Notes under the pieces: generated by a model
Databases searched by the model: none
What the model was told of the DNA's origin: nothing
What the model saw: the letters and a program-made list of their open reading frames with translations, nothing else
Part shown: positions 54,964 to 63,826 of the stretch, piece by piece
How the letters are laid out: each line of letters begins with the position of its first letter
Position numbering within the stretch: the stretch's first letter is position 1
Source of the DNA: Xanthomonas sp. 10-10
GTDB taxonomy: Bacteria > Pseudomonadota > Gammaproteobacteria > Xanthomonadales > Xanthomonadaceae
NCBI RefSeq assembly: GCF_040182365.1
Contig: NZ_CP144460.1
Location: 3,348,001-3,412,000 of the forward strand
Direction of reading: 5' to 3'
Length of the DNA: 64,000 nucleotides
Made by a program: the position numbers and the translations under genes

Positions 54964-55545
54964 CTACTCGCCGCCAGCGGGGTCAAGCGCCGCAAGCAGC
55001 TGCGTGCGACAGGCGAGCAGGATTTCATCCGCCAGCGGTGCATCGTCCGGGCACGCACGCGACAGGACGACCGCGCCCAGCATGTGCGCGAACATGTCGA
55101 GCGTTTTCGCCCGGACACTGGCCTGCGACCCAGCATCAGGCAGCACGCCTTCGCGTTCGACGGTCGCCAGCATCCGTTCGAGTCCGGCTGCGAACGTCGC
55201 CTTGATCTCCACCGACTGACGCGCCGCGTCGCCACTGAGCGCCGCCATGGTGCAGCCATCGCTCCTGCCGTCTCTATGCGTTCTTGAGACGTAGAAGTTG
55301 ATGAAGTCCCGGATCTCCAACCCCTCCACCTGGCGGGAGATCTGTTCAAGCCCGTGCTGGGCCGTCTCGGCGATCAGGTCGGCCTTGGAGCCGAAATGCT
55401 TGTAGAAGCCGCCCTGGGTGAGCCCGGCGGCAGCCATCAGATCGGCCACGCTCACCCCGTCGTAGCCACGTTCACGGAACAACGCGGAGGCCGTTTCGAC
55501 GATGCGGGCCCGGTTCTCCAGCGATTGCGCTTTGGTGATTTTCAT
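54964..55545 (-). CDS. TetR-family transcriptional regulator
   Basis: Protein of 193 residues. The N-terminal helix-turn-helix is ETASALFRERGYDGVSVADL followed by MAAAGLTQGGFYKHFGSKADL. The ligand domain has the NxYVSRTHRDGR... and GCTMAALSGDAAR elements typical of the YxaF/AcrR-like group. It is divergent from the SDR-quinone reductase pair, 152 bp away, and probably represses it in the absence of an electrophile or drug ligand. The ATG at 55545 is set by the family; upstream frame extension runs into the operator. Confidence 0.9.
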   Translation of the reverse strand: MKITKAQSLENRARIVETASALFRERGYDGVSVADLMAAAGLTQGGFYKHFGSKADLIAETAQHGLEQISRQVEGLEIRDFINFYVSRTHRDGRSDGCTMAALSGDAARQSVEIKATFAAGLERMLATVEREGVLPDAGSQASVRAKTLDMFAHMLGAVVLSRACPDDAPLADEILLACRTQLLAALDPAGGE

Positions 55546-55583
55546 TGTGTTCCAGGGTCGACGGCAGGCCGTCAATTTACATT

Positions 55584-55633
55584 GATGTCGACCACAATCA
55601 AAGTTGTTGACATTTTTGAGTTCGGTCGACATC
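55584..55633. promoter_or_regulatory. Probable TetR operator and SDR promoter
   Basis: GATGTCGACC (55584-55593) and GGTCGACATC (55624-55633) are perfect inverted copies, 40 bases apart centre to centre. Between them lies TTGACA (55607-55612), a consensus -35 for the SDR gene, with CATAAA-like sequence downstream. The layout suits a TetR dimer at each half covering the promoter. Confidence 0.6.
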
Positions 55634-55697
55634 ATAAATCCACACGGTCGAACGCCATCCGTCGACCACCGCCGCCTCACCTCACCAAGGACACTTC

Positions 55698-56507
55698 ATG
55701 AAGACACATAAACCTGTGGCGCTGGTCACCGGCGCTTCCTCGGGCATCGGCGAAGCGGCTGCCCGGCAACTCCTCGCCGCCGGCTATACGGTCTATGGCA
55801 CCAGCCGGCGCGGTGCGGGAGCCGGCCAGGCGGCGTTTCCGCTGCTGGCGCTGGACGTGACCGATGACGTGTCGGTCGCCGCTGCGATCGCCGAGCTGCA
55901 GCAGCGCGAAGGCCGTCTGGATTTGCTGGTCAACAATGCCGGCGTCGGTGTCCAGGGTGCGGCGGAAGAAAGCTCGATCGAACAGGTCCGCTCGCTGTTC
56001 GAAACCAACTTCTACGGCGTGGTCCGCGTCACCAACGCGGTCTTGCCCCTCATGCGCAAGCAGGGGAGCGGACGCATCCTCAATGTCGGCTCAGGCCTGG
56101 GTCTGATCCCTGCGCCATTCAACGCCTATTACTCGGCCACCAAACATGCGCTGGAGGGATATTCCGAATCCCTCGACCACGAAGTGCGCGGGTTCGGTGT
56201 GCGGGTGGTGGTGATCGAGCCGGGCGCGACCCGCACCGCATTCGAGACCAGCACCGTCTGGTCGGATCGGCCACTGGCCGATTACGACGCGCTCCGCGCC
56301 AAGTATCGGGCGGCATACGAAAGCGCGATTGCCGTCGCGGCCACCGCCGAGAGCGTCGCCGACACCATCGTCCTGGCCGCACGCGAGCAGCGTCCGCAGT
56401 TGCGCTACGCGTCCGGCAAGGACGCAAGACAAGGCGCATTCGCCCGTCGGTTCCTGCCTCGCGCGTTGTTCGACAAGGTGCTGCACAAGCAGTTCGGACT
56501 GGCGTAA
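55698..56507 (+). CDS. Short-chain dehydrogenase/reductase
   Basis: Classical SDR of 269 residues. The cofactor site is VTGASSGIGEAAA (residues 10-22), NNAGVG is at 79-84, and the catalytic set is Ser132, Tyr145 and Lys149 (FNAYYSATK). TSRRGA after strand 2 suggests NADP preference. The substrate is unknown. AAGGA precedes the ATG. It is followed 45 bp later by a quinone reductase-like gene and is divergent from the TetR regulator. Confidence 0.92.
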   Translation: MKTHKPVALVTGASSGIGEAAARQLLAAGYTVYGTSRRGAGAGQAAFPLLALDVTDDVSVAAAIAELQQREGRLDLLVNNAGVGVQGAAEESSIEQVRSLFETNFYGVVRVTNAVLPLMRKQGSGRILNVGSGLGLIPAPFNAYYSATKHALEGYSESLDHEVRGFGVRVVVIEPGATRTAFETSTVWSDRPLADYDALRAKYRAAYESAIAVAATAESVADTIVLAAREQRPQLRYASGKDARQGAFARRFLPRALFDKVLHKQFGLA

Positions 56508-56552
56508 TTCCCGGGCATCAGGCCCATCAATCCACGACATGAAGGATGTGAC

Positions 56553-57542
56553 ATGAAAGCTGTTCGATTTCACCAGACCGGCGACGCCGATGTCCTGATC
56601 TACGAGGACGTTCCCGATCCGACGCCGCAGGACCACGAGGTGCTGATCCGGATCGAAGCGACCGGCCTCAACTTCGCCGACGTCATGCGACGCCGGGGAG
56701 ACGATTATCCCGAGCCGTCGCCAGCGCCCTTCATTCTGGGCGCGGAAGTTGCCGGCACGATCGTTGCGGTCGGCAAGGCGGTGACTTCGCTGCAAGCCGG
56801 CATGTCGGTACTGGCAACACCTGGCGCCGGCGGCTACGCGCAGTACATCTGTGTGCCGGAGGCGATCGTGGTGCCGCTGCCCGATGGCGTGCCGGCGGTC
56901 CAGGCCGCGGCCGTGATGGCCAACGGGTTGACCGCCGCGCTGGTGTTGCGCAATGCCGCGCGGCTGGCGCCAGGTGAAACCGTGCTGATCGAAGGCGCGG
57001 CCGGCGGCCTGGGCTCCCTCGCGGTGCAGCTGGCCAAACTCTATGGCGCCGGCAAGGTCATCGCCGCAGCCAGCACGCAGGAAAAGCGGGACATGGCGAT
57101 CCGGTTGGGCGCTGACGCGGCGGTGGACTACACCGCTGCCGACTGGGCCGAACAGGTCCGTGCCCTGACCGATGGCAAGGGTGTGGACGTCATCGTCGAA
57201 ATCGCTGGCGGCGACAACGTCGCCGAGGCGTTCAAGGCCCTGGCGCCGTTCGGGCGCCTGATCTTCGTCGGCCAATCCAGCGGCAACACCGCCCTGATCG
57301 ACCCATGGCAGTTGATCGTTCCCAACCACACGCTGACCAGTTTCTATGTGGGTAGCTACCTGGCGTTCCCGCAACTGATCCAGTCCACGCTGACGGAAAT
57401 CATGGGCTTGATCCTGTCCGGACAACTTGCATTGCAAGTCAACACCGTGCTGCCATTGTCACAGGCGGCCCAGGCGCATCGGCTGCTGGAAAGCCGCCAG
57501 ACGACTGGCAAAGTGGTGCTGCAACCCTGGGTCGAGGCTTGA
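56553..57542 (+). CDS. Quinone oxidoreductase-like MDR protein
   Basis: Protein of 329 residues with MKAVRFHQTGDADVLIYEDV at the start, then LNFADVMRRRGDDYP and PFILGAEVAGTIVAVGKAV. The nucleotide-binding loop is VLIEGAAGGLGSLAVQLAKL, and the zinc cysteines are absent, so it fits NADPH:quinone reductases (QorA-like). GAAGGA precedes the ATG. It forms an operon with the SDR gene under the probable TetR control. Confidence 0.9.
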   Translation: MKAVRFHQTGDADVLIYEDVPDPTPQDHEVLIRIEATGLNFADVMRRRGDDYPEPSPAPFILGAEVAGTIVAVGKAVTSLQAGMSVLATPGAGGYAQYICVPEAIVVPLPDGVPAVQAAAVMANGLTAALVLRNAARLAPGETVLIEGAAGGLGSLAVQLAKLYGAGKVIAAASTQEKRDMAIRLGADAAVDYTAADWAEQVRALTDGKGVDVIVEIAGGDNVAEAFKALAPFGRLIFVGQSSGNTALIDPWQLIVPNHTLTSFYVGSYLAFPQLIQSTLTEIMGLILSGQLALQVNTVLPLSQAAQAHRLLESRQTTGKVVLQPWVEA

Positions 57543-58097
57543 GTCGATACCGGAACTGAAACAGCAAATGCCGGCATTCAATGCTGCATTGGGTGAACCT
57601 GCGACCTGAGAAACTCCTCGAACGCCTGAGGATCCAGCCCAGTCGACACCAGGACAAGAGCATCCAACCGCCCGACCAGCGGCGCCGCACTGCCGAACGT
57701 GCTACCAGGCGACACCGTCCTGGTGCGCGTTGCGCATCTGCAGCGTCTCGGCGCCGCTGCCTGGGCAAACCCGAGCGTCGACGTCCAGCGTCGACAGTCT
57801 CTGCAGCTGGAAGCGCGCGCCCGCACATCAGGCCGCCACGGCCTGCATATAAAAAAAACCCAGCAGGCGCGAAGGGTTAGCGGGGTTGATCTGTTTCAAC
57901 GTTGCTGATGATCAGAACGGCTGTGCACATCTACCGGATACCCGAGTACGTGGCCTGGAATGGTTTGACCCCGAGGGGGCGCAAACAACCGCCGGCAGGG
58001 ATATCAACCGACTGCAGGAAGTCGGTCAAGAAGGCGGATGGAATCCGGGGCGCTTGCGGGATCTGCGCCAACGGTCGCGGTTGCCCCACGCCTGCGG
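57543..58097. other. Intergenic region with a possible gene remnant
   Basis: On the minus strand 57826-57578 stays open with a C-terminal-like segment (LDALVLVSTGLDPQAFEEFL) that slightly resembles the tail of CobW-type GTPases. It has no start or ribosome-binding site and could be a degraded gene end. A probable terminator for the lacI-type gene is at 57851-57878. The rest shows nothing. Confidence 0.4.
57851..57878 (-). terminator. Probable intrinsic terminator of the LacI-type gene
   Basis: On the minus strand AACCC, a 12-base loop and GGGTT are followed by an eight-T run that overlaps the last arm bases. It lies about 220 bases after the stop of the regulator gene. The stem is short but the T run is the best in the window. 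Confidence 0.5.
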
Positions 58098-59108
58098 TCA
58101 CCTACCCTTGGGGGCAGCAGTGGATCCACGCAACATCAAACTGAAATCCAGCGTCTGTTGAAGCGGCACGTCCACCCTTTCGATGATGGCGAGCAGCAGG
58201 TTGACCGCGCGGACACCGATCTCCCGCATGGGTTGCCGAATGGTCGTCAATGGCGGCGTGAGGTAACTCGACGACGCCAGGTCGTCGAAGCCGACAATGG
58301 ACAGCGCATCAGGCACGCGGATGCCCAGGTCCCGGCAGGCGGCCAGGGCGCCCAACGCCATTTGATCGCTGAAGCAGAAGATCGCGGTCGGCGCGGGCGT
58401 ACGCGCCAATAGCGCCATCGCAGCCGCATGGCCGGATTCTACGGAGAAGTCGCCCGGCACGACGCTCAGGTTGCGCAGACGGCCGCGTGCCTTGCCGGAG
58501 GCCCGGGCCCCTTCCAGTCGCTGCTGGTGCAGCGGATTGTCGGGCGGACCGCCCACTACGGCGACGCGCTCGTGCCCCAGTCCATACAGGTGTTCCATCA
58601 TGGCGCGCGCGGCGGCCGCGTTGTCGATGTGGACGCTGGGGATGCCCAGCGCCGGGTCGAACTCGCAGCCGTTGACCACCGGCGCAGCGGCGCCCAGCTG
58701 CTTGACGATCTCACGCGCCGTCGGCGGAAGGCCGTGCCCCAGCACGATCAGGCCGTCTGCCTCGTTACGTCGGAGCATCTGTGCGTAGCGCTCCTCGCGA
58801 TCGGGCTGGTGTTGGGTATCGCCTAGCAGGACGGCGTAGCCGACGGCCTGCGCCGCGTCCTCCGCGCCCTGCAGGATCTGGGCGAAGAAGGGATTGGCGA
58901 TGTCCGGGACGGTGACCAGGAGCTTGCCGCTGCGCTGGGTCTTGAGCGTCCTGGCCACCGTGTTAGGGACATAGCCCAGCGCGGCGGCGGCCTGCTCGAT
59001 GCGCGTGCGCGTAGCCGGCAAGACCTTTTCCGGCCGGGAAAGCGCCCGCGACACCGTGCCGGCGGTGACGCCGACGTGCTTTGCGATGTCGTAGATGGTT
59101 GTTGCCAT
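58098..59108 (-). CDS. LacI-family transcriptional regulator
   Basis: Protein of 336 residues. The helix-turn-helix TIYDIAKHVGVTAGTVSRAL is followed by the hinge helix GYVPNTVARTLKTQRSG. The periplasmic-binding-like core has VTVPDIANPFFAQILQGAE, VDNAAAARAMMEHL-like and FDDLASSSYLTPPLTTIRQP segments, so it binds a sugar or sugar derivative. It is divergent from the sugar operon, and a LacI-type palindrome lies 69-78 bases from its start. It probably represses that operon and perhaps itself. Confidence 0.92.
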   Translation of the reverse strand: MATTIYDIAKHVGVTAGTVSRALSRPEKVLPATRTRIEQAAAALGYVPNTVARTLKTQRSGKLLVTVPDIANPFFAQILQGAEDAAQAVGYAVLLGDTQHQPDREERYAQMLRRNEADGLIVLGHGLPPTAREIVKQLGAAAPVVNGCEFDPALGIPSVHIDNAAAARAMMEHLYGLGHERVAVVGGPPDNPLHQQRLEGARASGKARGRLRNLSVVPGDFSVESGHAAAMALLARTPAPTAIFCFSDQMALGALAACRDLGIRVPDALSIVGFDDLASSSYLTPPLTTIRQPMREIGVRAVNLLLAIIERVDVPLQQTLDFSLMLRGSTAAPKGR

Positions 59109-59173
59109 GAGCTCGGTTCTTCTTTCCGCTGTGCAGCGCACAACGGGTCTTGCGGGTGGCCCATGCTAGGATG

Positions 59174-59189
59174 ATTCAATCGATTGCAT
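59174..59189. promoter_or_regulatory. LacI-type operator
   Basis: A CG-centred palindrome: the core CAATCGATTG (59177-59186) is perfect and extends to ATTCAATC/GATTGCAT with one mismatch. It resembles the LacI/GalR-family site TGnAAnCGnTTnCA. It lies 15 bases before the first operon gene and upstream of the regulator. Confidence 0.7.
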
Positions 59190-59203
59190 GAGGGCGAATC
59201 ACG

Positions 59204-60256
59204 TTGAAGACGCTCAAGGGTCCGGCGCTGTTCCTGGCACAGTTCATCGCCGACACACCTCCCTTCAATCGCTTGGACACACTGGCCGGTTGGGCTGCAG
59301 GGCTGGGCTATTCTGGCGTACAAGTGCCGACCAGCGCGCCCCACCTGTTCGATCTGGCCCAGGCTGCGCAGAGCCAGGCGTACTGCGACGACGTCGCCGG
59401 CATGTTGGCCGGGTACGGCCTGCAGGTCACCGAGTTGTCGACCCACTTGCAGGGGCAGCTGGTTGCCGTCCACCCCGCCTACGATCAGTTGTTCGACGGA
59501 TTCGCACCGTCGGACAAGCGCGGCGATCCCGCCGCCCGCCAGGCCTGGGCAGTTGAACAACTGCTGTTGGCGGCCAGGGCCAGCCAGCGCCTGGGGCTGA
59601 CGGCACATGCCACGTTCTCCGGCGCGCTGGCCTGGCCCTACTTCTACCCTTGGCCGCAACGCCCGCCGGGGCTGGTGGACGAAGCCTTCGCCGAACTCGG
59701 CCGCCGCTGGCGCCCGATCCTGGATGCCTTCGACGCCTGCGGCGTGGACCTGTGCTTCGAGATCCACCCAGGCGAGGACCTGCACGACGGCGCGACCTTC
59801 GAGCGCTTTCTCGATGTGGTGGACCACCATCCACGCGCCAAGATCCTGTACGACCCCAGCCACCTGCTGCTGCAGCAGATGGACTACCTGGGCTTCATCG
59901 ACCGGTATCACGCCCGCATCGGCATCTTCCACGTCAAGGACGCGGAGTATCGCGCCAGTGCGCACAGCGGCGTCTACGGCGGCTACCAGGACTGGATCGA
60001 TCGTCCGGGGCGGTTCCGTTCGCTCGGCGACGGCCAGATCGACTTCAAGGCGATCTTCTCGAAGTTCGCGCAATACGATTTCCCGGGCTGGGCGGTGCTG
60101 GAGTGGGAGTGCTGCCTGAAGCATCCGGAAGACGGCGCACGCGAGGGTGCCGCGTTCATCCGCGACCACATCATCCGCGTGACCGAACGCGCCTTCGACG
60201 ACTTCGCCGACAGCGGCGCCGATCCGCCATCGCTGCGCCGCATGCTGGGGATCTGA
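59204..60256 (+). CDS. Sugar phosphate isomerase/epimerase (TIM barrel)
   Basis: Protein of 350 residues of the xylose isomerase-like/AP endonuclease 2 superfamily. Metal-binding regions are seen: CFEIHPGEDLHDG (Glu and His), ILYDPSHLLLQQMDY (Asp and His), IGIFHVKDAEY (His and Asp) and VLEWECC (Glu). It probably isomerises, epimerises or dehydrates a sugar derivative. The start is TTG at 59204, since no ATG fits; GAGGG lies about nine bases upstream. It is the first gene of the operon and is directly downstream of the operator. Confidence 0.87.
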   Translation: MKTLKGPALFLAQFIADTPPFNRLDTLAGWAAGLGYSGVQVPTSAPHLFDLAQAAQSQAYCDDVAGMLAGYGLQVTELSTHLQGQLVAVHPAYDQLFDGFAPSDKRGDPAARQAWAVEQLLLAARASQRLGLTAHATFSGALAWPYFYPWPQRPPGLVDEAFAELGRRWRPILDAFDACGVDLCFEIHPGEDLHDGATFERFLDVVDHHPRAKILYDPSHLLLQQMDYLGFIDRYHARIGIFHVKDAEYRASAHSGVYGGYQDWIDRPGRFRSLGDGQIDFKAIFSKFAQYDFPGWAVLEWECCLKHPEDGAREGAAFIRDHIIRVTERAFDDFADSGADPPSLRRMLGI

Positions 60257-60282
60257 GCCAATACCGCCTGGGAGGGCAAGCC

Positions 60283-61500
60283 ATGAGGCACACCATGTCG
60301 CGCTTGGGCGCGATGATGTTTCTGCAGTTCTTCATCTGGGGAGCATGGTTCGTGACCCTGGGCACCTACCTGGTGCAGGGCCCCCTGCAGGCCAGCGCGA
60401 GCCAGGTGGCGACGGCCTTCCTCAGCCAGTCCATCGGCGCCATCGTGGCGCCGTTCCTGGTCGGCCTGGTCGCGGACCGCTACTTCGCCGCGCAGCGCAT
60501 CCTCGCGGTGCTGCACCTCGCCGGCGCGGTGCTCATGTGGCTGGCGTCCACGGCGACGAGCTTCGGCATGTTCTCCGCCTGCGTCATGCTGTACATGCTG
60601 CTGTTCATGCCGACGCTGGCACTGGTCAACAGCGTGGCGATGCGGCACATGCAAGCGCCTGAAAAACAGTTCCCGCCCGTGCGGGTGGCCGGCAGCGTCG
60701 GCTGGATCGTGGCGGGCGTGCTGATCGGCTGGCTGGGCTGGGAACAGGCACACCGGCTCGAACTGACGTTCCGGATGGCGGCGCTGGCATCGCTCGCCCT
60801 GGGCCTGTATGCCTTCACCCTGCCGCACACCCCGCCGCTGGCGCAACAGCGCGACGCCGGGCTGGGACAGATGCTGGGACTGGACTCGCTGCGGCTGCTG
60901 AAGTCGCGCTCCTATCTGGTGTTCTTCCTGGCCTCGATCGCCATCTGCATCCCGCTGGCGTTCTACTACAACTTCACCAACCCGTATCTCAACGATCTGG
61001 GCGTGCGCGGCGCGGCCGGCCTGCAATCGCTGGGCCAGGTGTCCGAAGTGCTGTTGATGCTGGCCATGCCGTTCCTGTTCGTGCGGCTGGGGGTCAAGAC
61101 GATGCTGGCGCTGGGAATGGCGGCGTGGGTGCTGCGCTACGCGATGTTCGCCTTTGGCGATGCGGGCGGCGGTTTTTCCTTGCTGGTGATCGGTATCGTG
61201 CTGCATGGCATCTGTTACGACTTCTTCTTCGTCACCGGCCAGATCTACACCGATGCGCATGCCGGCCCCGCCGCGCGCAGCAGCGCGCAGGGCTTCATCA
61301 CCCTTGCCACCTACGGCGTGGGCATGCTGATCGGCACGTTCCTGTCCGGTGCGGTGGTCGAGCACTACACCACGGCGGCGGGCCCGGACTGGCAGCAGAT
61401 CTGGCTGTTCCCGGCAGGCGTGGCGCTGGTCGTGCTGGTCGCCTTCCTGCTGCTGTTCCGCGACCGGCCGGTCGCCGCGGCCATCCCCTCCACACGCTGA
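60283..61500 (+). CDS. NupG-like MFS transporter
   Basis: Polytopic protein of 405 residues with twelve predicted helices. MMFLQFFIWGAWFVTLGTYL at the start and ICYDFFFVTGQIYTDAHA in helix 10 are signatures of the nucleoside:H+ symporter (NHS) group. In sugar clusters of this kind the protein probably carries a disaccharide, glycoside or oxidised sugar rather than a nucleoside (inference). GGGAGG lies seven bases before the ATG. It starts 26 bp after the isomerase gene. Confidence 0.9.
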   Translation: MRHTMSRLGAMMFLQFFIWGAWFVTLGTYLVQGPLQASASQVATAFLSQSIGAIVAPFLVGLVADRYFAAQRILAVLHLAGAVLMWLASTATSFGMFSACVMLYMLLFMPTLALVNSVAMRHMQAPEKQFPPVRVAGSVGWIVAGVLIGWLGWEQAHRLELTFRMAALASLALGLYAFTLPHTPPLAQQRDAGLGQMLGLDSLRLLKSRSYLVFFLASIAICIPLAFYYNFTNPYLNDLGVRGAAGLQSLGQVSEVLLMLAMPFLFVRLGVKTMLALGMAAWVLRYAMFAFGDAGGGFSLLVIGIVLHGICYDFFFVTGQIYTDAHAGPAARSSAQGFITLATYGVGMLIGTFLSGAVVEHYTTAAGPDWQQIWLFPAGVALVVLVAFLLLFRDRPVAAAIPSTR

Positions 61501-61512
61501 GAACCCCACCCG

Positions 61513-62637
61513 ATGAGCAAGCTTGGAATCGCCATCGTCGGCACGGGCATGATCGGCGCCGTGCATCGTCGCGCGGCGCTGCTGGCCGGTGCGCAGGTCC
61601 GCGGCATCGCCGCCTCATCCCCGCAACGCGCACGCGAGGTTGCGCAGTCCTGGAATGTGCCGCGCGCCTATCGCGACATCGAGGACGTGGTCGCCGATCC
61701 GCAGGTGCAGGTGGTGCACGTCTGCACACCCAATCATCTGCACCGCGCCATGGCGGAGGTGGCGCTGCAAGCCGGCAAGCACGTGATCTGCGAGAAACCC
61801 CTGGCCACGACATTGCAGGACGCCCAGGCAGTGGCGGCACTGGCCGCCGCGACCGGGCTGGTTGCCACGGTGCCCTTCGTCTACCGCTATCACCCGGTGG
61901 TGCGCGAAGCGCGCGCACGCATCGCGCAGGGCGACCTGGGGCCGCTGCGCTTGATACACGGCAGCTATCTGCAGGATTGGCTGCTGGATCCCGCCAGCAA
62001 CAACTGGCGCGTGGACCCGGCGCTGGGCGGCGCATCGCGCGTGTTCGCCGACATCGGCTCGCACTGGTGCGACCTGGTGGAATGGGTCGGCGGTGAGCGT
62101 TTTGTCGAGGTCAGCGCTGCCTTCGCGACCGTGATCGCCGAGCGCGGCGCCCTCACCGGGCAGAGCTTCAGCACGCCGACGGCGGGCGGCGCGATGCAGG
62201 CGGTAGCGAGCGAGGACGTGGCCGCAGCGATGTTCAGAACCGGCGCGGGCACGCTGGCGTCATTGACGGTCAGCCAGGTCTCGGCGGGGCGCCGCAATCG
62301 CCTCTGGTTCGAGATCGACGGCGCCAGGGCCAGCGTGGCGTTCGACCAGGAGGATGCCGAACGGCTGTGGATCGGCCTGCCCGACCAGCGCGAGGAAATC
62401 TTCGTGCGCGGGCCGGGTGCCGGCAGTGCCGAACAACGCCGGCTATCTACATTGCCGGCCGGGCATGCGCAAGGCTACGGCGATTGCTTCGAGGCGTTCG
62501 TCGCCGACACCTATCGCGCCATCGAAGGCGAGCGGCCGGACGGCCTGCCGACCTTCGAAGACGGGGTGCGCTCGGCGCTGATCGTCGATCGCGTCATCAC
62601 ATCGGCCAGGTCGCGTGCCTGGACATCCATCGATTGA
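61513..62637 (+). CDS. Gfo/Idh/MocA-family dehydrogenase
   Basis: Protein of 374 residues. The N-terminal Rossmann fold starts LGIAIVGTGMIGAVHRRA, with VVHVCTPNHLHRAMAEVALQAG and the signature ICEKPLATT (Lys). The C-terminal sheet domain has the GGASRVFADIGSHWCDLVEW segment with the likely catalytic Asp and His. It should oxidise or reduce a sugar hydroxyl with NAD(P), as in inositol- or 3-keto-glycoside pathways. It starts 12 bp after the MFS gene. Confidence 0.9.
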   Translation: MSKLGIAIVGTGMIGAVHRRAALLAGAQVRGIAASSPQRAREVAQSWNVPRAYRDIEDVVADPQVQVVHVCTPNHLHRAMAEVALQAGKHVICEKPLATTLQDAQAVAALAAATGLVATVPFVYRYHPVVREARARIAQGDLGPLRLIHGSYLQDWLLDPASNNWRVDPALGGASRVFADIGSHWCDLVEWVGGERFVEVSAAFATVIAERGALTGQSFSTPTAGGAMQAVASEDVAAAMFRTGAGTLASLTVSQVSAGRRNRLWFEIDGARASVAFDQEDAERLWIGLPDQREEIFVRGPGAGSAEQRRLSTLPAGHAQGYGDCFEAFVADTYRAIEGERPDGLPTFEDGVRSALIVDRVITSARSRAWTSID

Positions 62638-62656
62638 ATCCCGGGAGGACTTCCTG

Positions 62657-63511
62657 ATGCATCTGCCTACACGCAGGACCGCGACCCTCGCCCTGCTGCT
62701 GCTCGTCGCCCTGCCCGCCTTCGCACGTGACGCCGCCGGCCCGAAACAACTCATCGCGGTGCAGATGTACTCGCTGCGCAACGCCGGCTCGCTCGACCAA
62801 CAGCTGAAGATCGTCCACGACGCGGGCGTGGGCGCGGTGGAAACGGTCGGCACGCAGAACGTCAGCGCTGCGGAACTCAAGCAGCTGCTGGACAGGTATG
62901 CGATCAAGGCGATCTCCTCGCACGTGCAACTGGCCGATCTGCGCAAGGACCTGGACGGCGCGCTCGCCTTCAACCGGTCGATCGGCAACACGACACTGGT
63001 AGTGCCCTACCTGGACGAGAAGGATCGGCCGACCGATGCCGCGGGCTGGACCGCATTGGGCCAGGAACTGGGCCAGATCGCCAAGCGGGTGCGGGCCAAG
63101 GGCATGCACCTGGCCTACCACAACCACGACTTCGAACTGGTCGACTTCGATGGCAAGACCGGCCTGGAGCTGCTGTTCGCAGCGGCCGGCCCCGATCTCA
63201 AGACCGAGTTGGACCTGGCATGGGTTGCGCGCGCAGGCTACGACCCGGCGGTGATGCTGGGCAAGTTCAAGGGCCGCATGTTTGCGGTACACGCCAAGGA
63301 CAATGCCCCGAAAGGCCAGGCCGAGGACGAGGGCGGCTTCGCCGCCGTCGGCCGGGGCGTGCTGGACTGGAACGCGATCCTGCCTGCCGCAGCGGGTGCC
63401 GGCGTGCGCTGGTACATCATCGAGCACGACCGTCCGCGCGATCCGGCCACGGTCATCCAGATCGGTGCCGATTACCTGCGTGAACACCTGCCCGCCGGCA
63501 CCCATCGCTAG
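62657..63511 (+). CDS. Exported sugar isomerase/epimerase (TIM barrel)
   Basis: Protein of 284 residues. A signal peptide spans about 1-24 (RRTATLALLLLVALPAFARD); the RR pair leaves Tat or Sec open. The mature TIM barrel has VQMYSLRNAGSLDQQLKIV, AISSHVQLADL, LAYHNHDFEL, TELDLAWVARAG and FAVHAKDNA, each with a likely metal ligand. It is related to the first isomerase of the operon, but exported, so part of the pathway runs in the periplasm. GGGAGG lies before the ATG. It is 19 bp after the dehydrogenase gene. Confidence 0.88.
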   Translation: MHLPTRRTATLALLLLVALPAFARDAAGPKQLIAVQMYSLRNAGSLDQQLKIVHDAGVGAVETVGTQNVSAAELKQLLDRYAIKAISSHVQLADLRKDLDGALAFNRSIGNTTLVVPYLDEKDRPTDAAGWTALGQELGQIAKRVRAKGMHLAYHNHDFELVDFDGKTGLELLFAAAGPDLKTELDLAWVARAGYDPAVMLGKFKGRMFAVHAKDNAPKGQAEDEGGFAAVGRGVLDWNAILPAAAGAGVRWYIIEHDRPRDPATVIQIGADYLREHLPAGTHR

Positions 63512-63529
63512 CGCGCACAGGAGCCCCGC

Positions 63530-63826
63530 TTGAAACCGATCCTGACAATGGCCGTGGCTCTGCTCGGAACGACGCTTGCGGCCACGGCATGGTCCAAGGA
63601 CGACCCGACGGCCGGCGCGCAGCTCTACGCAACGCACTGCACGGCCTGCCACGGCGCGACTCGCGCGGGCGTCCCGCCCACGTTTCCTGCGCTAACCGAC
63701 GTGGGCAAGCGGCTGCAACCCGCGCAGATCAAGGAGAAGATCGTCAAGGGCGGCGGGTTGATGCCGCCCTTCCCTCAGCTGTCGCAAGAGGATGTCGGCA
63801 ACATCGCAAGCTTTCTGGCGCAATAA
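63530..63826 (+). CDS. Small c-type cytochrome
   Basis: Exported protein of 98 residues. A signal peptide (about 1-22, MAVALLGTTLAATAWS) precedes a single heme site CTACH (Cys37, Cys40, His41), and the axial Met is in GGGLMPPFP. It belongs to the class I cytochromes c and would carry electrons in the periplasm, for example from a sugar dehydrogenase to an oxidase. The start is TTG at 63530 with AGGAG seven bases before; an ATG six codons later is an alternative. It is the last complete gene in the operon. Confidence 0.9.
   Translation: MKPILTMAVALLGTTLAATAWSKDDPTAGAQLYATHCTACHGATRAGVPPTFPALTDVGKRLQPAQIKEKIVKGGGLMPPFPQLSQEDVGNIASFLAQ

Noticed and set aside
57578-57826. Minus-strand frame with a CobW-like tail
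   Set aside because: The resemblance is limited to about 20 residues and there is no start; too weak to call a gene or pseudogene.
60283-61500. The MFS protein considered as a true nucleoside transporter
   Set aside because: Sequence signatures fit that group, but no nucleoside gene is near and the neighbours are sugar oxidation genes.
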